A model generated the notes under the pieces. It was given only the letters and a program-made list of their open reading frames with translations, did no database searches and was not told the DNA's origin. This document shows, in pieces, positions 31,371 to 42,787 of a stretch of DNA of 64,000 bases (the first letter of the stretch is position 1; every line of letters starts with the position of its first letter). The stretch is from NCBI GenBank assembly GCA_023362775.1, contig JALMGJ010000020.1:9008501-9072500 (forward strand), given 5' to 3'. Made by a program: the position numbers and the translations under genes. The stretch is from Charina bottae. Taxonomy: Eukaryota > Chordata > Lepidosauria > Squamata > Charinaidae.

Positions 31371-34300
31371 TTAATGCAAAATAAAACTGTCCAAAATCTA
31401 TATGGCATCCAATATCTATATGAATGTATATAATATATAAAAAACAAAGCAAAACAGCTCAAACTTAATTTTGTTACACTCAAATTAATGATCTCTCAAA
31501 TTTCTTCCCTCCCCCCATAATTTCCCCAAACTTTTAACAATTCAGCGCACACAAATATAGATTTGTTCTTAAAAAAAAACGTAAGTATAAAAGAAAGGTC
31601 GCCCAATGTGCAAACCAGAGCAATTCCCATTATAGTTCAACCGCTGATGCCTGTGGAATTGCACCAGAAATAACCTGAAATGGATGGCTTGTATGCTGAG
31701 CGTCAAAACAAGCAGCATACAAGTGCACGGATAATCTTCCAGGGTTTTCTGATCTGGGAAGGCAAGGGCTCCCGTAAGAAAGGTGGAGTTACAGAACACT
31801 TCTCACTAGAAGAAATACACGAAAGAGGGAGGAATCGTTTTCACTTATGCATAACTGGGCAGGATATGAAGCTGTTTCTGGCTGTGGACTTTAGCTGGGA
31901 TAAACATTTTGGGAAGGGGACTTTCCCAAAGCTTTTACATTGCTCAGAGAGCCACCTTTTTCATTCGGGTGATCAGAGCTAGTTCCCTCTTTTGGGAATC
32001 TACTGGTGGTCACATTAAATATTTAGTAACATGTCCACTTCAGGCTTTTTAAAAATGTCAGCAATAATTTGATTGACAGTACAGTGATATTTCCAATGAC
32101 TTTAGAGGGTTCTGACCCATCTTCTGTGCCTGATAAGCTGAGCTTGCCCAACATTCGGGCCTGGTTGCCCAACCGTTAGCAGCCCTTCATCTGTACCATA
32201 TGATTGTCAATTGAATGGTTCCCTCTTGGGTGTACCAAGTGTTCAGACCACATTCGTTTGTAGAATCATACTTCAGCCAGCCTTTAAAGAAAGTACATCA
32301 TTGGTGCTTAGCAACTGCAGCACATTCCTTAGCCTTTTTTTGGGTTAAGCTGGAAATGGCTCAAAGCAGATATAGTGTGAGTAGTAGATGCAGATTAAAA
32401 CTACCACAATACGTGCCTGAGGACTAGTAATTTTTCTGGGCAGATGGTATAGAAAATGAGTGAAGGCATCTGTTTAGAATCAGGGACTTGCTTCCCTGCT
32501 TTATTAAAGTATTTCTCCTGAATCCCCCTCCTCCTTTTCCAGAAAAGGGAGATTGAAGCAAGGGTGTAGCAGAAGGTATCAAATTGGTCTTGTGCCTAGG
32601 AAGACATCCACACTCCCATTGTGAATGTCTTCACAATTTCTCTGGAAAAGCGACAGGCATTCAGAGGAGCACCTCCAAAATATACAGAAGCCATCACATC
32701 CTGCTGGACTGGTACATTTTTACAGCAAATGAATGCAAAGCATATCAGAATATAAATGGATCTTTCCAGGTCCATAATATGCCCAAACATATGGCCGCAC
32801 AGGGAAAAAGAGCATCTATTTTCTTAACGGCTGGTGTCGATTTTTATTTTGTTTTTGCAAGTGGTATATTGTCATCCATCAGCTATAGCACCTTGTGATG
32901 TATGTGTGTGCTACACATTTGTCTGCAATATGGTGCTGCGATAGTTTGCATTATGTTCTTTCAGAGAAGCAACTTTTACATACATACCTCTTAAAATCAA
33001 TTAACACATCCGCCTGCTTTTCCCCCAGTCAGAATCCTGGCCTTCTGGACTCAGGAGGATGGCATGTAATTCTTTTGCACTTTTCCTCACACTCAGCCCA
33101 AGAATTTTCATTTTCCTTACACCTACATGAAACACCTTTATAGTGTTGTGCTGCATCTCTTATTTTGTAGCAGGGAATCAATTCCCTTACTGATCTAAAA
33201 GAGAGGTACTGTTTAATAAGCCACTGGTTAAGATTAACAGCCTGGAAAATCTACTTTTGACCTGCCTGCCATGCTCTACCAAACTGGGCCACTGCAGTCA
33301 ATGGGAGTTTTCAGATGGGAGTTTCAGGTTGCATGGGAACAATTGAGCAGCAGCCTCAAAAGCCATAAATTACCTAGGCAGGCTCTTTCAATCCACTTTG
33401 GATTTATCCTTCCTTCGCTCCTGAAATGCTGTCAGTTATCTTTGTAAAGGAGAATGTAATGGCCCAGGAAAGGTTTAGTGGCATTGATTTATAAGGTGGG
33501 AGTTTATCTTTCAAGGCTATTCTTAATTGTGATTAGGCTCGAGAAAGCCACCATCATCAACATTTGTTTTTACTACCAAAGGAGCCCTATGCATTATAAG
33601 TTATAGTCATTAAAAAAAGCAAAGTGCATTAAAATGTTTTTGTTTCACTTCTACTTGCTTCTCTGCACCTACTGCATCCTTGCCAAATCTTCGTTCATCT
33701 AAGAATATGGGTTATTTTACAGAAACTGAGGGCTATAGACTTGAATCAGAAGCACAGGCCCAATCCTTGAAGAAGGAAGGGAATCTGTTTCAACTTTGGA
33801 ATGCCCACTCTAAAATTTAGATTTCTGGAATGCTCCTACTCAAATAGATGTCCACATCTATTCTGTCCAAAACCATTAAGGAAAGCATAAATTGAATTCA
33901 GTGCAGGGAACTTTCCTACAGATTAAATCAGACAACCAACATCAGTTCTGGATTAATAAGAAGGCAGGTTTTGTTGAGGCCTCTTTAAAACGAAGGAGAT
34001 TATGAAATTGAAGCATTGGCAGTTCAAAGCAGAGAAGAGCTGAGTTTCGATGTGTTCCATTTTTGCACATAAGCTATAAATATCCTAAATGCCTGACATG
34101 ATTCACAAAGGTGAAAAGTGGAAAACATATTTTTTATGTATATAATATGCTACATACATCGAGGAAACCCATCTATTATGGGATGACAAATCAGTCAGAA
34201 AAATAAAGAAAAGTCTGATATAAAAAGAACTTGTCTGACTGAATGACATGTATGTGCAAAGTCACTATAGACTGGTGTTCACAATATGCCATTTTTTCCT

Positions 34301-35630
34301 TCCTCCCTGTAGTAGTTCAACTCACTGTGGATATTCAACAAAATGTGAAAATGTTGGCTTAACAAAAAGTAAGCAAGTCATCAATTTCAGATGTGATTAC
34401 ATGGAGGTGGTAGGGAGAATTTGCTGTTTGCTTAAAATGGCATGAGCAAGATTTGTTCATTTATATAAATAGATTTTTCCAGGGAAGGATCAATGTAGTC
34501 TGGCAATTCCTTGCAATTAATTCTTGATTAATCATCCAGGGCCAGTTGAAATTAAATTCATCCACTGGAAATAGATATTGGCCTTTGCATGGCCATAAAA
34601 GTCTGCATATTAGGGGGAAAATCCCACACGCAGGTGTGTGCACACACACATACAAACATGCCAAGTGGGGAAAAAAATCACTTCTTGGTGACATTCCCCT
34701 ATTAAAATGAACATCCTTGATATTTCTCATCACTGGAGGCTTCCCACTTAGCCCCATGTACTGGTATATACAGTTCTGGAGAAAGGCTGTGACCCCCAAC
34801 CTTGATTCAAAATGCATCACAGTGCCCCATCTTTTCTGAATATGAATGCATAAGAAATCAGGGCTGCATTCACACCAAGCAGCTGACTCTTTCAGGGGCA
34901 CTAGAGGAACTGACTCTCTAAAATACAGCAACACAAATCTGTGTACATAATGAATTCTCTACATGCCAAGTCTCTTGAGGGTACCTGGTAGAATGAAGCC
35001 ATTTCAGAAAGGCTAAATGATAAATGGCTCTGCCTGCTTGATGACCCCTCTGAGCAATATATAATAATTATAAGATGACCTCTATAATGAATCTTGTTAA
35101 TTTGCCGCATAGCAAAAGAAAACCCAAGGATTTTTCAATTCTTTTCAGTGGCCAGGCCCAAGGTCTTTCACTTGGAAGGAAAAGGGTTGTAACATAGACT
35201 TAAAATGATTCCCCAGTCAGAGTTTGGAATTTTAAAAAAACACGCTGAAGCTATTAGAGACTTTTTAGAGAAGCTATTAGAGACTGAAGCAAGTCTCAGA
35301 AGTTTCATTAGTCTTGAGTGGCAAAGCACAAAAATCATGAGAACTTAAACTACATTCGCATTTCATAGAAATGTGCAAAGTGTGTCATTTCCCTTCTGCA
35401 GTCATCTTTTCTTCTAGACACATTCATCACAGCTACACTATGATTCAGGGCATCCATGGGGCAAAGGGTCAGAAACATCAAGGTGGCAGCTTTGATTGTG
35501 TGGTTGTGGTTGCCATCTTGATTTTTTGACTCCTGCCCCCTTTCTCCCATCCTGGATACTCCTGCCATGATTCCATCTCAGTGGAACCCACACTACAGTC
35601 AATCTCTCACTTGATATCTATACTATTATC
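31371..35630. other. Repeat-poor sequence, possibly 3' UTR or downstream flank on the minus strand
   Basis: Over 4 kb with no recognisable transposon, unusual for this window. No coding frame is convincing: the 157-codon frame at 34461-34934 (minus) has no motif. If the exon at 37349-37709 is the last of its gene, its untranslated tail runs through here. Confidence 0.35.
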
Positions 35631-35716
35631 CCTTCCTTCCTTCCTTCCTTCCTTCCTTCCTTCCTTCCTTCCTTCCTTCCTTCCTTCCTTCCTTCCTTCC
35701 TTCTTCCTTCCTTCCC
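35631..35716. repeat. (CCTT)n microsatellite
   Basis: About twenty uninterrupted tetramers, with a slightly impure right end. Confidence 0.95.
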
Positions 35717-35853
35717 CTAGAATCCTCCACTGCCCCCATAGCCCCAAGCACTGTAATGCTTGGCATTTAACCACCTTTCCTTTCTAAGCTTAGCAGAAGG
35801 GCTGCTTTTCATGGGTGACTTAAACAAAGAAACTAACAAACAGCAGCCTAATA

Positions 35854-36117
35854 CACAGCTTTCCAAACTGTGTGTTGCGACACTTTAGTGTGTCGCAACA
35901 TACAGTCTGGTGTGTCGCCACACAACCCGGAAGCGGCAGCGGGGGCGTGCATGGTGATGGCGGCGGCGGCGGCGGTGCACCATCAGCGCTTCTGCGTTTT
36001 AGCGGAGGCCACCGCCCCCACCGTGCATGCCCCCGCCCCACCGCCGCCGTGCACGCTTGCGCCACCGCCGCCCATGCTGTTGGTGTGTCGCCAACGGCGG
36101 CACTTTGGGAAACACTG
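35854..36117. mobile_element. 264-bp hAT-type MITE (GCTTTCCAAA family)
   Basis: The left end is CACAGCTTTCCAAACTG; the right end, inverted, is CAGTGTTTCCCAAAG. A perfect 8-bp TSD GCCTAATA flanks it (35846-35853 and 36118-36125). The TSD has TA at its centre, as in the NNNTANNN target of Buster-type hATs. The interior is CpG-rich, with repeated GTGTGTCGC words and a GGCGGCGGC tract, and has no coding capacity. The same family is at 39671-39960. Confidence 0.85.
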
Positions 36118-36125
36118 GCCTAATA

Positions 36126-37348
36126 GATACCCAAGTGCTCAAAAACATTGTCGTCAACTTGTTTTCTAATAGGGCCAAGGAAAGGATGGTGGTCTAGCAA
36201 AAATGAGTTCCTAAAAGCATGATTTTCCACAGCCATCTTGCAACCTTTTTGATTTGGAGTTGTAACTGGGGAAACCAGTACTAGTAAAATATCAACAGAG
36301 CACAAATTGATAATTCCATCCTAGGACACAATCCTAGGGCACAATTATTAACTACATAGCAGGCAGTTCTGGTATTACCAATGGAGAATCAGCCCTCTCC
36401 AGACACGTAGACACCCACACACATTTATATACTGGCATACAAATGAACTAAATCTTCTAATCATCATGAAACCAGAGGTAGAAAACTACACACGGAGCCC
36501 TTTTGTATTTCCTTCCAGAAACACTTACAATGCAACACTGTATGGTGTTCTAAGAACTCCTTAGGCATCTTTTATATTTGTCCATCTGCTCTTGTTATTA
36601 GAAAACAGAGAGAAGAAGAGGAGAAAATCGGCATCAGAACTGAAGCATCCTTACAAGCAGCTGAAAAGAGTATTCACGAAGGATTCAAAGATGAGAGAGA
36701 ATGCACTATTACCAAGATGAGGACAATAACAAGTGACAGGTTACACTTTGAAAGGAACACATCTCAATGACACTGCAGAATACTCCCAGTTCTTCAGTTC
36801 AGAGAAAGTCTGGTAAAGTAGGACCTACTATACTGATTGCAGCCTCAATGGCATGAATTATATACCTTTTCTGAAATCATTTCCTCCCCCACCCCCTGAC
36901 GACGACCATTTGAGTGTTTTTTTTGTGCCTGTGTAATTGCAAATAGCCCTGAGTGGCACTTTGTGGTGTGCGTAGAAATACTGCTGAGTCTTTATCTACC
37001 GTCATCTATGTTTAAGTATTTTAAAAAAAAACCCTCTCTTACTCGTCAATACTTAAATGTCATGTACCACTTGTATGAGTTTGCAATATAGCTGGGTACA
37101 TATCCTGGCCATAGATTGGCCAGTGTTAAAGAGCACTTCCCCTGGAGTGACTTAGAGCATCTTCATAGCATCACCCAGCCATTGCTGAAGAAATATAAAG
37201 CCTGTCCTTATTACTGGTAGGTTGGCCAAAGAATGGGTGGATGACTCTAGAAGATGCTACAGGCTGAGAGTGCAGAAATGACTTCAGTGGGACTAACTGT
37301 AAGATGATGTCAACCACAAAATATCAACAAGAGTTCAGCAGCTTTCAA
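36126..37348. other. Probable 3' UTR next to the terminal exon (minus strand)
   Basis: Directly downstream of the stop codon at 37349 in the direction of transcription. No repeats were recognised. A TTTTAAAAAAAAA-type run is at 37018-37030. Confidence 0.35.
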
Positions 37349-37709
37349 TTACACAGCTGCAGTCACAGGGTCCTTCTGCCTTGGATCTTGGTACCTGCAT
37401 TGGTACTGATCAGGAGTGCTTTGACGGTGTCCTATTCTGCCCATTTCATTATAAGGTGGAGCTCTGTGGCCTTGTGGTGGGGATGGTGGTACATCTTGGC
37501 GGAGAGGTCCTTTGTGCTGGATGACTGACTGTGGCGGGAAGTACTGAGAATACCATAACTCTGTTGCTCTTGGGCCATCTGGTGGATGAAGGTAGCTCCC
37601 TTTGGAGGGGTGGACTGCAGGTTGGCTTGCAGGACAATAAGGAAGATCTCTTTCTTTGTGTGCTATCCGTAGTCCTGTTAAATATTCCATTGGTTCTACG
37701 GATCCATGC
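37349..37709 (-). CDS. 3'-terminal coding exon, probable Par-3 family polarity protein (PARD3B-like)
   Basis: On the minus strand a strong acceptor, a long pyrimidine tract (CTCCCCTCCTATTTCTCTTCCCAG), ends at 37710. It opens a frame that runs 120 codons after one leading base to a TAA at 37349-37351. The peptide begins HGSVEPMEYL, is rich in Pro, Gln, Tyr and Arg, and looks disordered. It contains the block GPLRQDVPPSPPQ and ends DPVTAAV. From memory that block resembles the C-terminal tail of Par-3 proteins, which are PDZ scaffolds for aPKC and PAR6 at cell junctions; the different last residues suggest PARD3B rather than PARD3. Par-3-like genes have very large introns, which would explain a single exon in this window. 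The exon structure is seen directly. The gene name is inference. Confidence 0.65.
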
Positions 37710-39104
37710 CTGGGAAGAGAAATAGGAGGGGAGGAAAGCTGTCAGTAAAAAGCCTTGCATCGCCTTAATCTAAAATGTACCATTTTTTGTGGGCAAGGAA
37801 TGCCACTTTCACAAGCAACTACTCCACAAAGGTCCGACATAATAAAGACTGCAAGCTCTGGACTGGTAAAACACAGAGGATGCCAGTGGAAAAGTCCAGC
37901 CCCCACATATTGCAGCTCCTTCATCAGAAGGTGCAAGCTATTCATAATCCATTTGCAATACTGAAAGCAAGACCATTTTAATAATGTGTGTTTGACTGTG
38001 TTTGGTCTAGCCTGAAGATAAACAGATGAGTTTGGTCTGTATCCCAGCAACCCATGAGGCTCACATACAATTCATACCTCAAAGCTGATTTGCCTGTGTT
38101 CTTGCCTCAAACATGCCAGTCCATAAAACTCTTGAAGGCCCACAATTAGAAAGCCTGGCATTCCCATAAAAAATATTAATGATTCGAGGATACAGAATCT
38201 GTGTTTAGTGACCTAGCGGCCAATAACATTTGATTCTGTGTGTGTGTGTGTGTAGCAACCATGTAAGCTGTGCCCATGTATATGAGCATGTATATGCTCC
38301 TCAACTTGCTTGCGTTAATTTATGTTTGACAAGATTTGGATCATATGAAAACTCACACCATGGAATGTCAGCGGAGGGCTGATGATGGGGTCGTTCTATA
38401 GGTTTTACTATCCCAAATCTAGGATTTACATTAAAGATGGATTCTCCCTAAAGCTAGGACAAGTGTTACATGGAATAAAGAAGTGTTGTATGTAGATGTC
38501 AACACCGACACCATAAAAGCTTGACCTATTAGGAACTGTTCTCTGCAAACTGAAATATTTTTTCAGTTACAGAAAGAACTCTGGCTCTCTTTGAACTGAC
38601 TTGCTGACTGCATCACTGAAAAACTGAAAATTCGTGTCTTGGTGCTAGGTTTGTCAGATTCTACATGTCACATTTTCCACTCTTTCGTGGACCTCAGACT
38701 GTGTGCGTGTGTTTCAAATGTTCTATTCTTCTGCTAAATTTGTGCAATTCATGTAATTTGTGCAATTACGTTCCATACATTTGATCCAGCTTGCCAAAGA
38801 AAAAAGTGAAGCACTGGAGGATAGCCAGGGAGAGTTTTTCTTAGGAGCAGAGATGCTTAGAAAGCATAACACAAATTCACCCTAAGCAAAAGTGGGAATG
38901 TTATACTTAATAATTTTTTTAGAGGGGCAAGGTGGCCACTGTGGGTGGGGCAAAGATGCAAAGTGAGCATGAGATATAAGTCCAACCTGAGTATACTCCT
39001 GGCCCTCTCAGTTCAGTACTGTCATGTATAGTAACTTTCTTTCTATACAGTCTTAAAGGGATGCAGTTTGGTGGTACCATAACGAGCTGCCCTTACCTCA
39101 CAGA
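37710..39104. other. Presumed intron sequence
   Basis: No further exon recognised. A (GT)n run lies at about 38237-38253. Otherwise unique. Confidence 0.4.
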
Positions 39105-39109
39105 TAGGA

Positions 39110-39450
39110 ATCACTAGATTTATTTATTTATCTATCATATTTCTTCACCGCCAATCTCGTATTGCAATGACTCTGGGCGGTTTACAAACAATTAAAGATA
39201 AAAGACTAAAACATTGTTAAAATCATACAATCTAAATATAAATACACATAAATACAAAATATAGAATATAAAATCCAAGATGGTGAATACTGGTCTCATC
39301 ATTGGCCCCATCAAGGTGCCAACCACCCCCATGATTGGCTATCCCTCCTCCCACCCCAAGCGAGCTGGCACAACCAGGTCTTAACCCCCTTCCGGAAGGC
39401 CGGGAGAGTGGGGGCAAGATAGCGCAAGAGGACCCTTGTGGTCTTTTACT
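39110..39450 (-). repeat. L2-like LINE 3' fragment
   Basis: Inverted, the tail reads (AAAT)n, then CTCTGGGCGGT-type sequence, then the C-terminal coding remnant GGAAGGGGGTTAAGACCTGG. It matches the fragment split by BovB copy A (3206-3399 plus 6645-6693) and the longer copy at 62.2-62.9 kb. Confidence 0.65.
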
Positions 39451-39522
39451 TGATGCTTGATGCAAGTGTATTGTCAGAGTTCCATCTGGAGAAAAAAAAC
39501 CACTGGCTCAAGTCATCTAGAG

Positions 39523-39662
39523 CAGGGGTCCCCAACCTTAGCAACTTGAAGATGTGTGGACTTCAACTTCCAGAATTCCCTAGCCAGCGTTGCAACGCTG
39601 GCTAGGGAATTCTGGAAGTTGAAGTCCACACATCTTCAAGTTGCTAAGGTTGAGGAACACTG
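39523..39662. mobile_element. 140-bp palindromic hAT-type MITE
   Basis: Nearly the whole element is one foldback. Positions 39534-39592 and 39593-39651 are perfect 59-bp inverse copies with no loop. The ends are CAGGGGTCCCC and, inverted, CAGTGTTCCTC. An 8-bp ATCTAGAG flanks both sides (39515-39522 and 39663-39670). There is no coding capacity. Its right TSD copy is also the left TSD of the next MITE. Confidence 0.88.
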
Positions 39663-39670
39663 ATCTAGAG

Positions 39671-39960
39671 CACAGCTTTCCAAACTGTGTGTTGCGACAC
39701 AATACTGTGTCGCCTGCGGGGCCCAGATGTGTCGCGTCAAAACCCGGAAGCGCTGATGGTGCGCCATCAGCGCTTCCGGGTTTTCGCACGGCACACAAGG
39801 ACACCGCTGCTGCCACCGCTGCGGCGCGTGAAAATCCGAAAGCACTGCAGTGGTGGCGGCGTGCAAAAACCCGAAAGCCCCGTGGCGGCGGCGGTGATTC
39901 CAGGGTTTTTCGCGCTGCCACTGTTGGTGTGTCGCCACGGGAAAAGTTTGGAAAGCCCTG
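39671..39960. mobile_element. 290-bp hAT-type MITE (GCTTTCCAAA family), same target as its neighbour
   Basis: The left end is CACAGCTTTCCAAACTG; the right end, inverted, is CAGGGCTTTCCAAAC. The 8-bp TSD ATCTAGAG lies at 39663-39670 and 39961-39968. Inside, 39739-39784 is a palindrome with 21-bp arms and a 4-base loop, built on ACCCGGAAGCGCTGATGG. It is related to the element at 35854-36117. Confidence 0.88.
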
Positions 39961-39968
39961 ATCTAGAG

Positions 39969-42376
39969 CTTTGGGCTACAGAGTCACTGGAATGAGAGCT
40001 CATTTCTAGAGAAGTGGCAGAAATATTGAGCTCTGTTGGGAGTTCAGGATTAGCTTAGAATGGTTCCTTGATCTGGCTTTCTTGCTAGATGTGCAGTTGG
40101 AATGCGTACTTCCTGTTTGTTTTTTTGCTTTGTCAGCCACAACCATCTTGATAAAGATGGACCTTGTCAGTCATGTCTTAGCTAACTCCAGCTTAGATTA
40201 CTGTCACGTGGAATGCGCTCCCCAGGGGAGCATGCTTGTCATCCATGTCTTTTCAATACTAGGCTGACATTCTTCTCTCAGACGTTTTTATAGTGTTGTC
40301 ATCCCTAGGATTTTGGCTGCCTGCATTATATTGGAGCAGAATCTTCTTTCTTATGATTTTAAGGTGCTATTTATTAATTATATATATTTCTTCTTTTTAA
40401 ACTGGCCCAGTAACTTTGTGATGTACTCAGAAAACTCAACAGATGTACAACCTTAACTGAGATACAATCCACCAGTCAATCAATGCAGTCAGAAATTACC
40501 CAGAAACTGTCGTTAGTTCAAAAGTTGCAGTTTAGTTGCTGGTGGGAGCTAGGCATTTTGGCAAACTACATTGACCTAGCACATCCAAATTTAGGGCAGA
40601 GAGACCTAATCTTGACAAACAAACAAGTAAATAAATAAATAAACAAGCAAGCTATTAGATAACCCACAACTTAATTCAAGGTGATCAATAAAGGAATATT
40701 ATTATAGAAGGATGCAAGGTGTGCAATAAAGAAAGAACATATGCACACAATAGTTCCTTCTTGGTCTAATGTTACTTTCAACCGTAAAAAAAAAAGCATC
40801 TCAGATTGTGTGATAAAAAGAGAACAGAATCTCCTGAAATGTGGTTTTGTAGTACAAGTGGCAGCAGTAGCTACCTTAGCACAGGTTGGTTCGGAGTCCT
40901 TTCAGCATCTCTGAGGGTGGCTCCAGTCCCTCAGCACTTGGTCTGGAGTCTCTCATACCAAACAGGGAGGGCCTGTCTTTTATAATGTTCTGTTTTTCAA
41001 GGGAAAAATCTCTGGGGAGTACCGGAGTCCTGAAAGTCCAAGGCCTGGAATTTTTCCTCTTTCTCTTTCCACTTTAAACAGGAAACATTTGCACTGAGCC
41101 ATTCCAGTGGGAGGACGTAGGTTCATTTCAAGGCAGATAATGTTTGTGTGTTGCTTATGTTTGGTGATTTATCCTACGGGCTTAAATGAGTCCAGCAGGA
41201 ACTAGAAACACACATTATGCTTCACGTCATGTAAAACAATGCTTGGTGAGTCTGGAGCATAGCATAGGCACGAATCACTAGACAAATACGATGAGGGTCA
41301 GAAATGTGCAATTTTCAGATAAAAGTAGAATAATCAGCCATTTGCTTCTTCTTTTTTAAAGTTATTATTTTGGCAGGCCAGAACATCTCACTTAAACGTG
41401 CTTGGCAACAAAAGTAGGTTATCATGGTTTTAACTTAGACTGGTAAGTTCACAAAGCTGGAGGAACTTCAACTACCCCCGGAGCCTTAGCAGGTGGGGAA
41501 GATTATGAGGTCTTGTAACAATATGAATGAAGCATTAAATGTTGACTCACTTTTTGATGGAATGACCTAAGCAACAAAATATATTGAAACTAGATGGAAT
41601 ATACCCAGGATAGACTTTGTAATCCTCTTTTTGAAGGGCTTGATCCATATTGTATTGAGAGTCTGGATATCTAGAATCAGAATGATCATGTTTAAAATGA
41701 TAAACATGGCAGTGTAGCTATTTCAGCTAATTTGAGGAAAATAGGGTTCTCTTAACTTTGCTGGACTGACAATATTCTTAGCATTTTTTTGTAGAAGAAG
41801 ATGACTTTATAGGAATTTTGGCTGGTCTGAAAAAGTACACATAGTTCCTGGAATCCTTGATAAGACAGAAATGCCTTTCTAGAATGCCCTTATTGAAGTC
41901 TCATGACTAATCCAGAGAAGAAGTAGCAAAATGTCACTAACACAAATCTACAGTTTGTTGTGTTAAGAATGTGATTTACAGAAGTTACTTTGATGAACTG
42001 CCTTGAGTGCAGACTGTAAAAAAAGGGGAAATGGATTTTAATTAGGATGTTTTTGAAATAAAATTGTATAATCTTATTTCTCTTACTCATGAAGAAAGAT
42101 GAAGCACTATTCAGGACGTTAAACCTCTTTCATCCCCCTGGAAATGCTACTCTAACTTTTATATATATCTGTACTAATTAGAGGATAGAATTTTTAAAAA
42201 GATTGTTAAAAAGCAAAAATGAAAATTGTTGCCAGAGTCCTAAAGATTCTGAAATCTTTCTAAGGCCGCCCCCAACAGCCACAACAGGGCTAAATTATAT
42301 GAGCAAAAATCCAGAGAGAACTTATTCCCTTCTCTAATGTTTATATTGAAATATAATTCCTTTTTGTGCAAAGATG
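39969..42376. other. Unique AT-rich sequence
   Basis: No exon or named repeat recognised. A small AAAT/AAAC-rich patch is at 40618-40650. Confidence 0.4.
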
Positions 42377-42384
42377 TGAATATA

Positions 42385-42779
42385 TAGGCTGACCATATTT
42401 CCTTGAGACAAAAACGGGACATTGGGATGGCAAAACGGGATGGGGTCTTATGTAATATTCCGTATTCATGAAAAAGACAGGGGTCCCCGCCCCCCGGTCC
42501 GCGCAATTGGCTCCCGCCTGCAAACCCCGCCCCCCGGTCTGCGCAATTGGCTCCCACCTGAAAACCCCACCCTCCTTTGCTGCGCACTGATAGGCGGGAG
42601 GGCTTCCTCTTCCGGGCTGCCTCCAATTGGCAGCTCCGGCTTGGATCCTCCTTCCGCACCATTCCCGACGGGTTTAAAAAACGGGACAAAATTGAGATTT
42701 TTATCAAAACGACGGGACGGTTGAAAAATGCTAAAAAAATGGGACTGTCCCATTCAAAACGGGACGTATGGTCAGCCTA
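42385..42779. mobile_element. 395-bp hAT-like MITE with TAGGCTGACCATA ends
   Basis: Terminal inverted repeats of 13 bases (TAGGCTGACCATA at the left, its inverse at the right), followed inside by ACGGGAC-type words on both sides. The 8-bp TSD TGAATATA is perfect (42377-42384 and 42780-42787). Internally a ~41-bp unit (CCCCCCGGTCCGCGCAATTGG) occurs twice in tandem around 42486-42570, followed by a more diverged third. No coding capacity. Confidence 0.82.
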
Positions 42780-42787
42780 TGAATATA

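Noticed and set aside
34461..34934. 157-codon minus-strand frame
   Set aside because: No domain, no splice signals worth noting and an irregular composition. Consistent with chance in a repeat-poor stretch.
35820..36169. Open frames of 81-99 codons in GC-rich sequence on both strands
   Set aside because: They are inside or overlap a hAT MITE with clear ends and TSD. The open frames come from CG-rich repeats.
42240..42724. Open frames of 95-155 codons across the 42.4-42.7 kb GC-rich patch
   Set aside because: Explained by the internal tandem units of a MITE.
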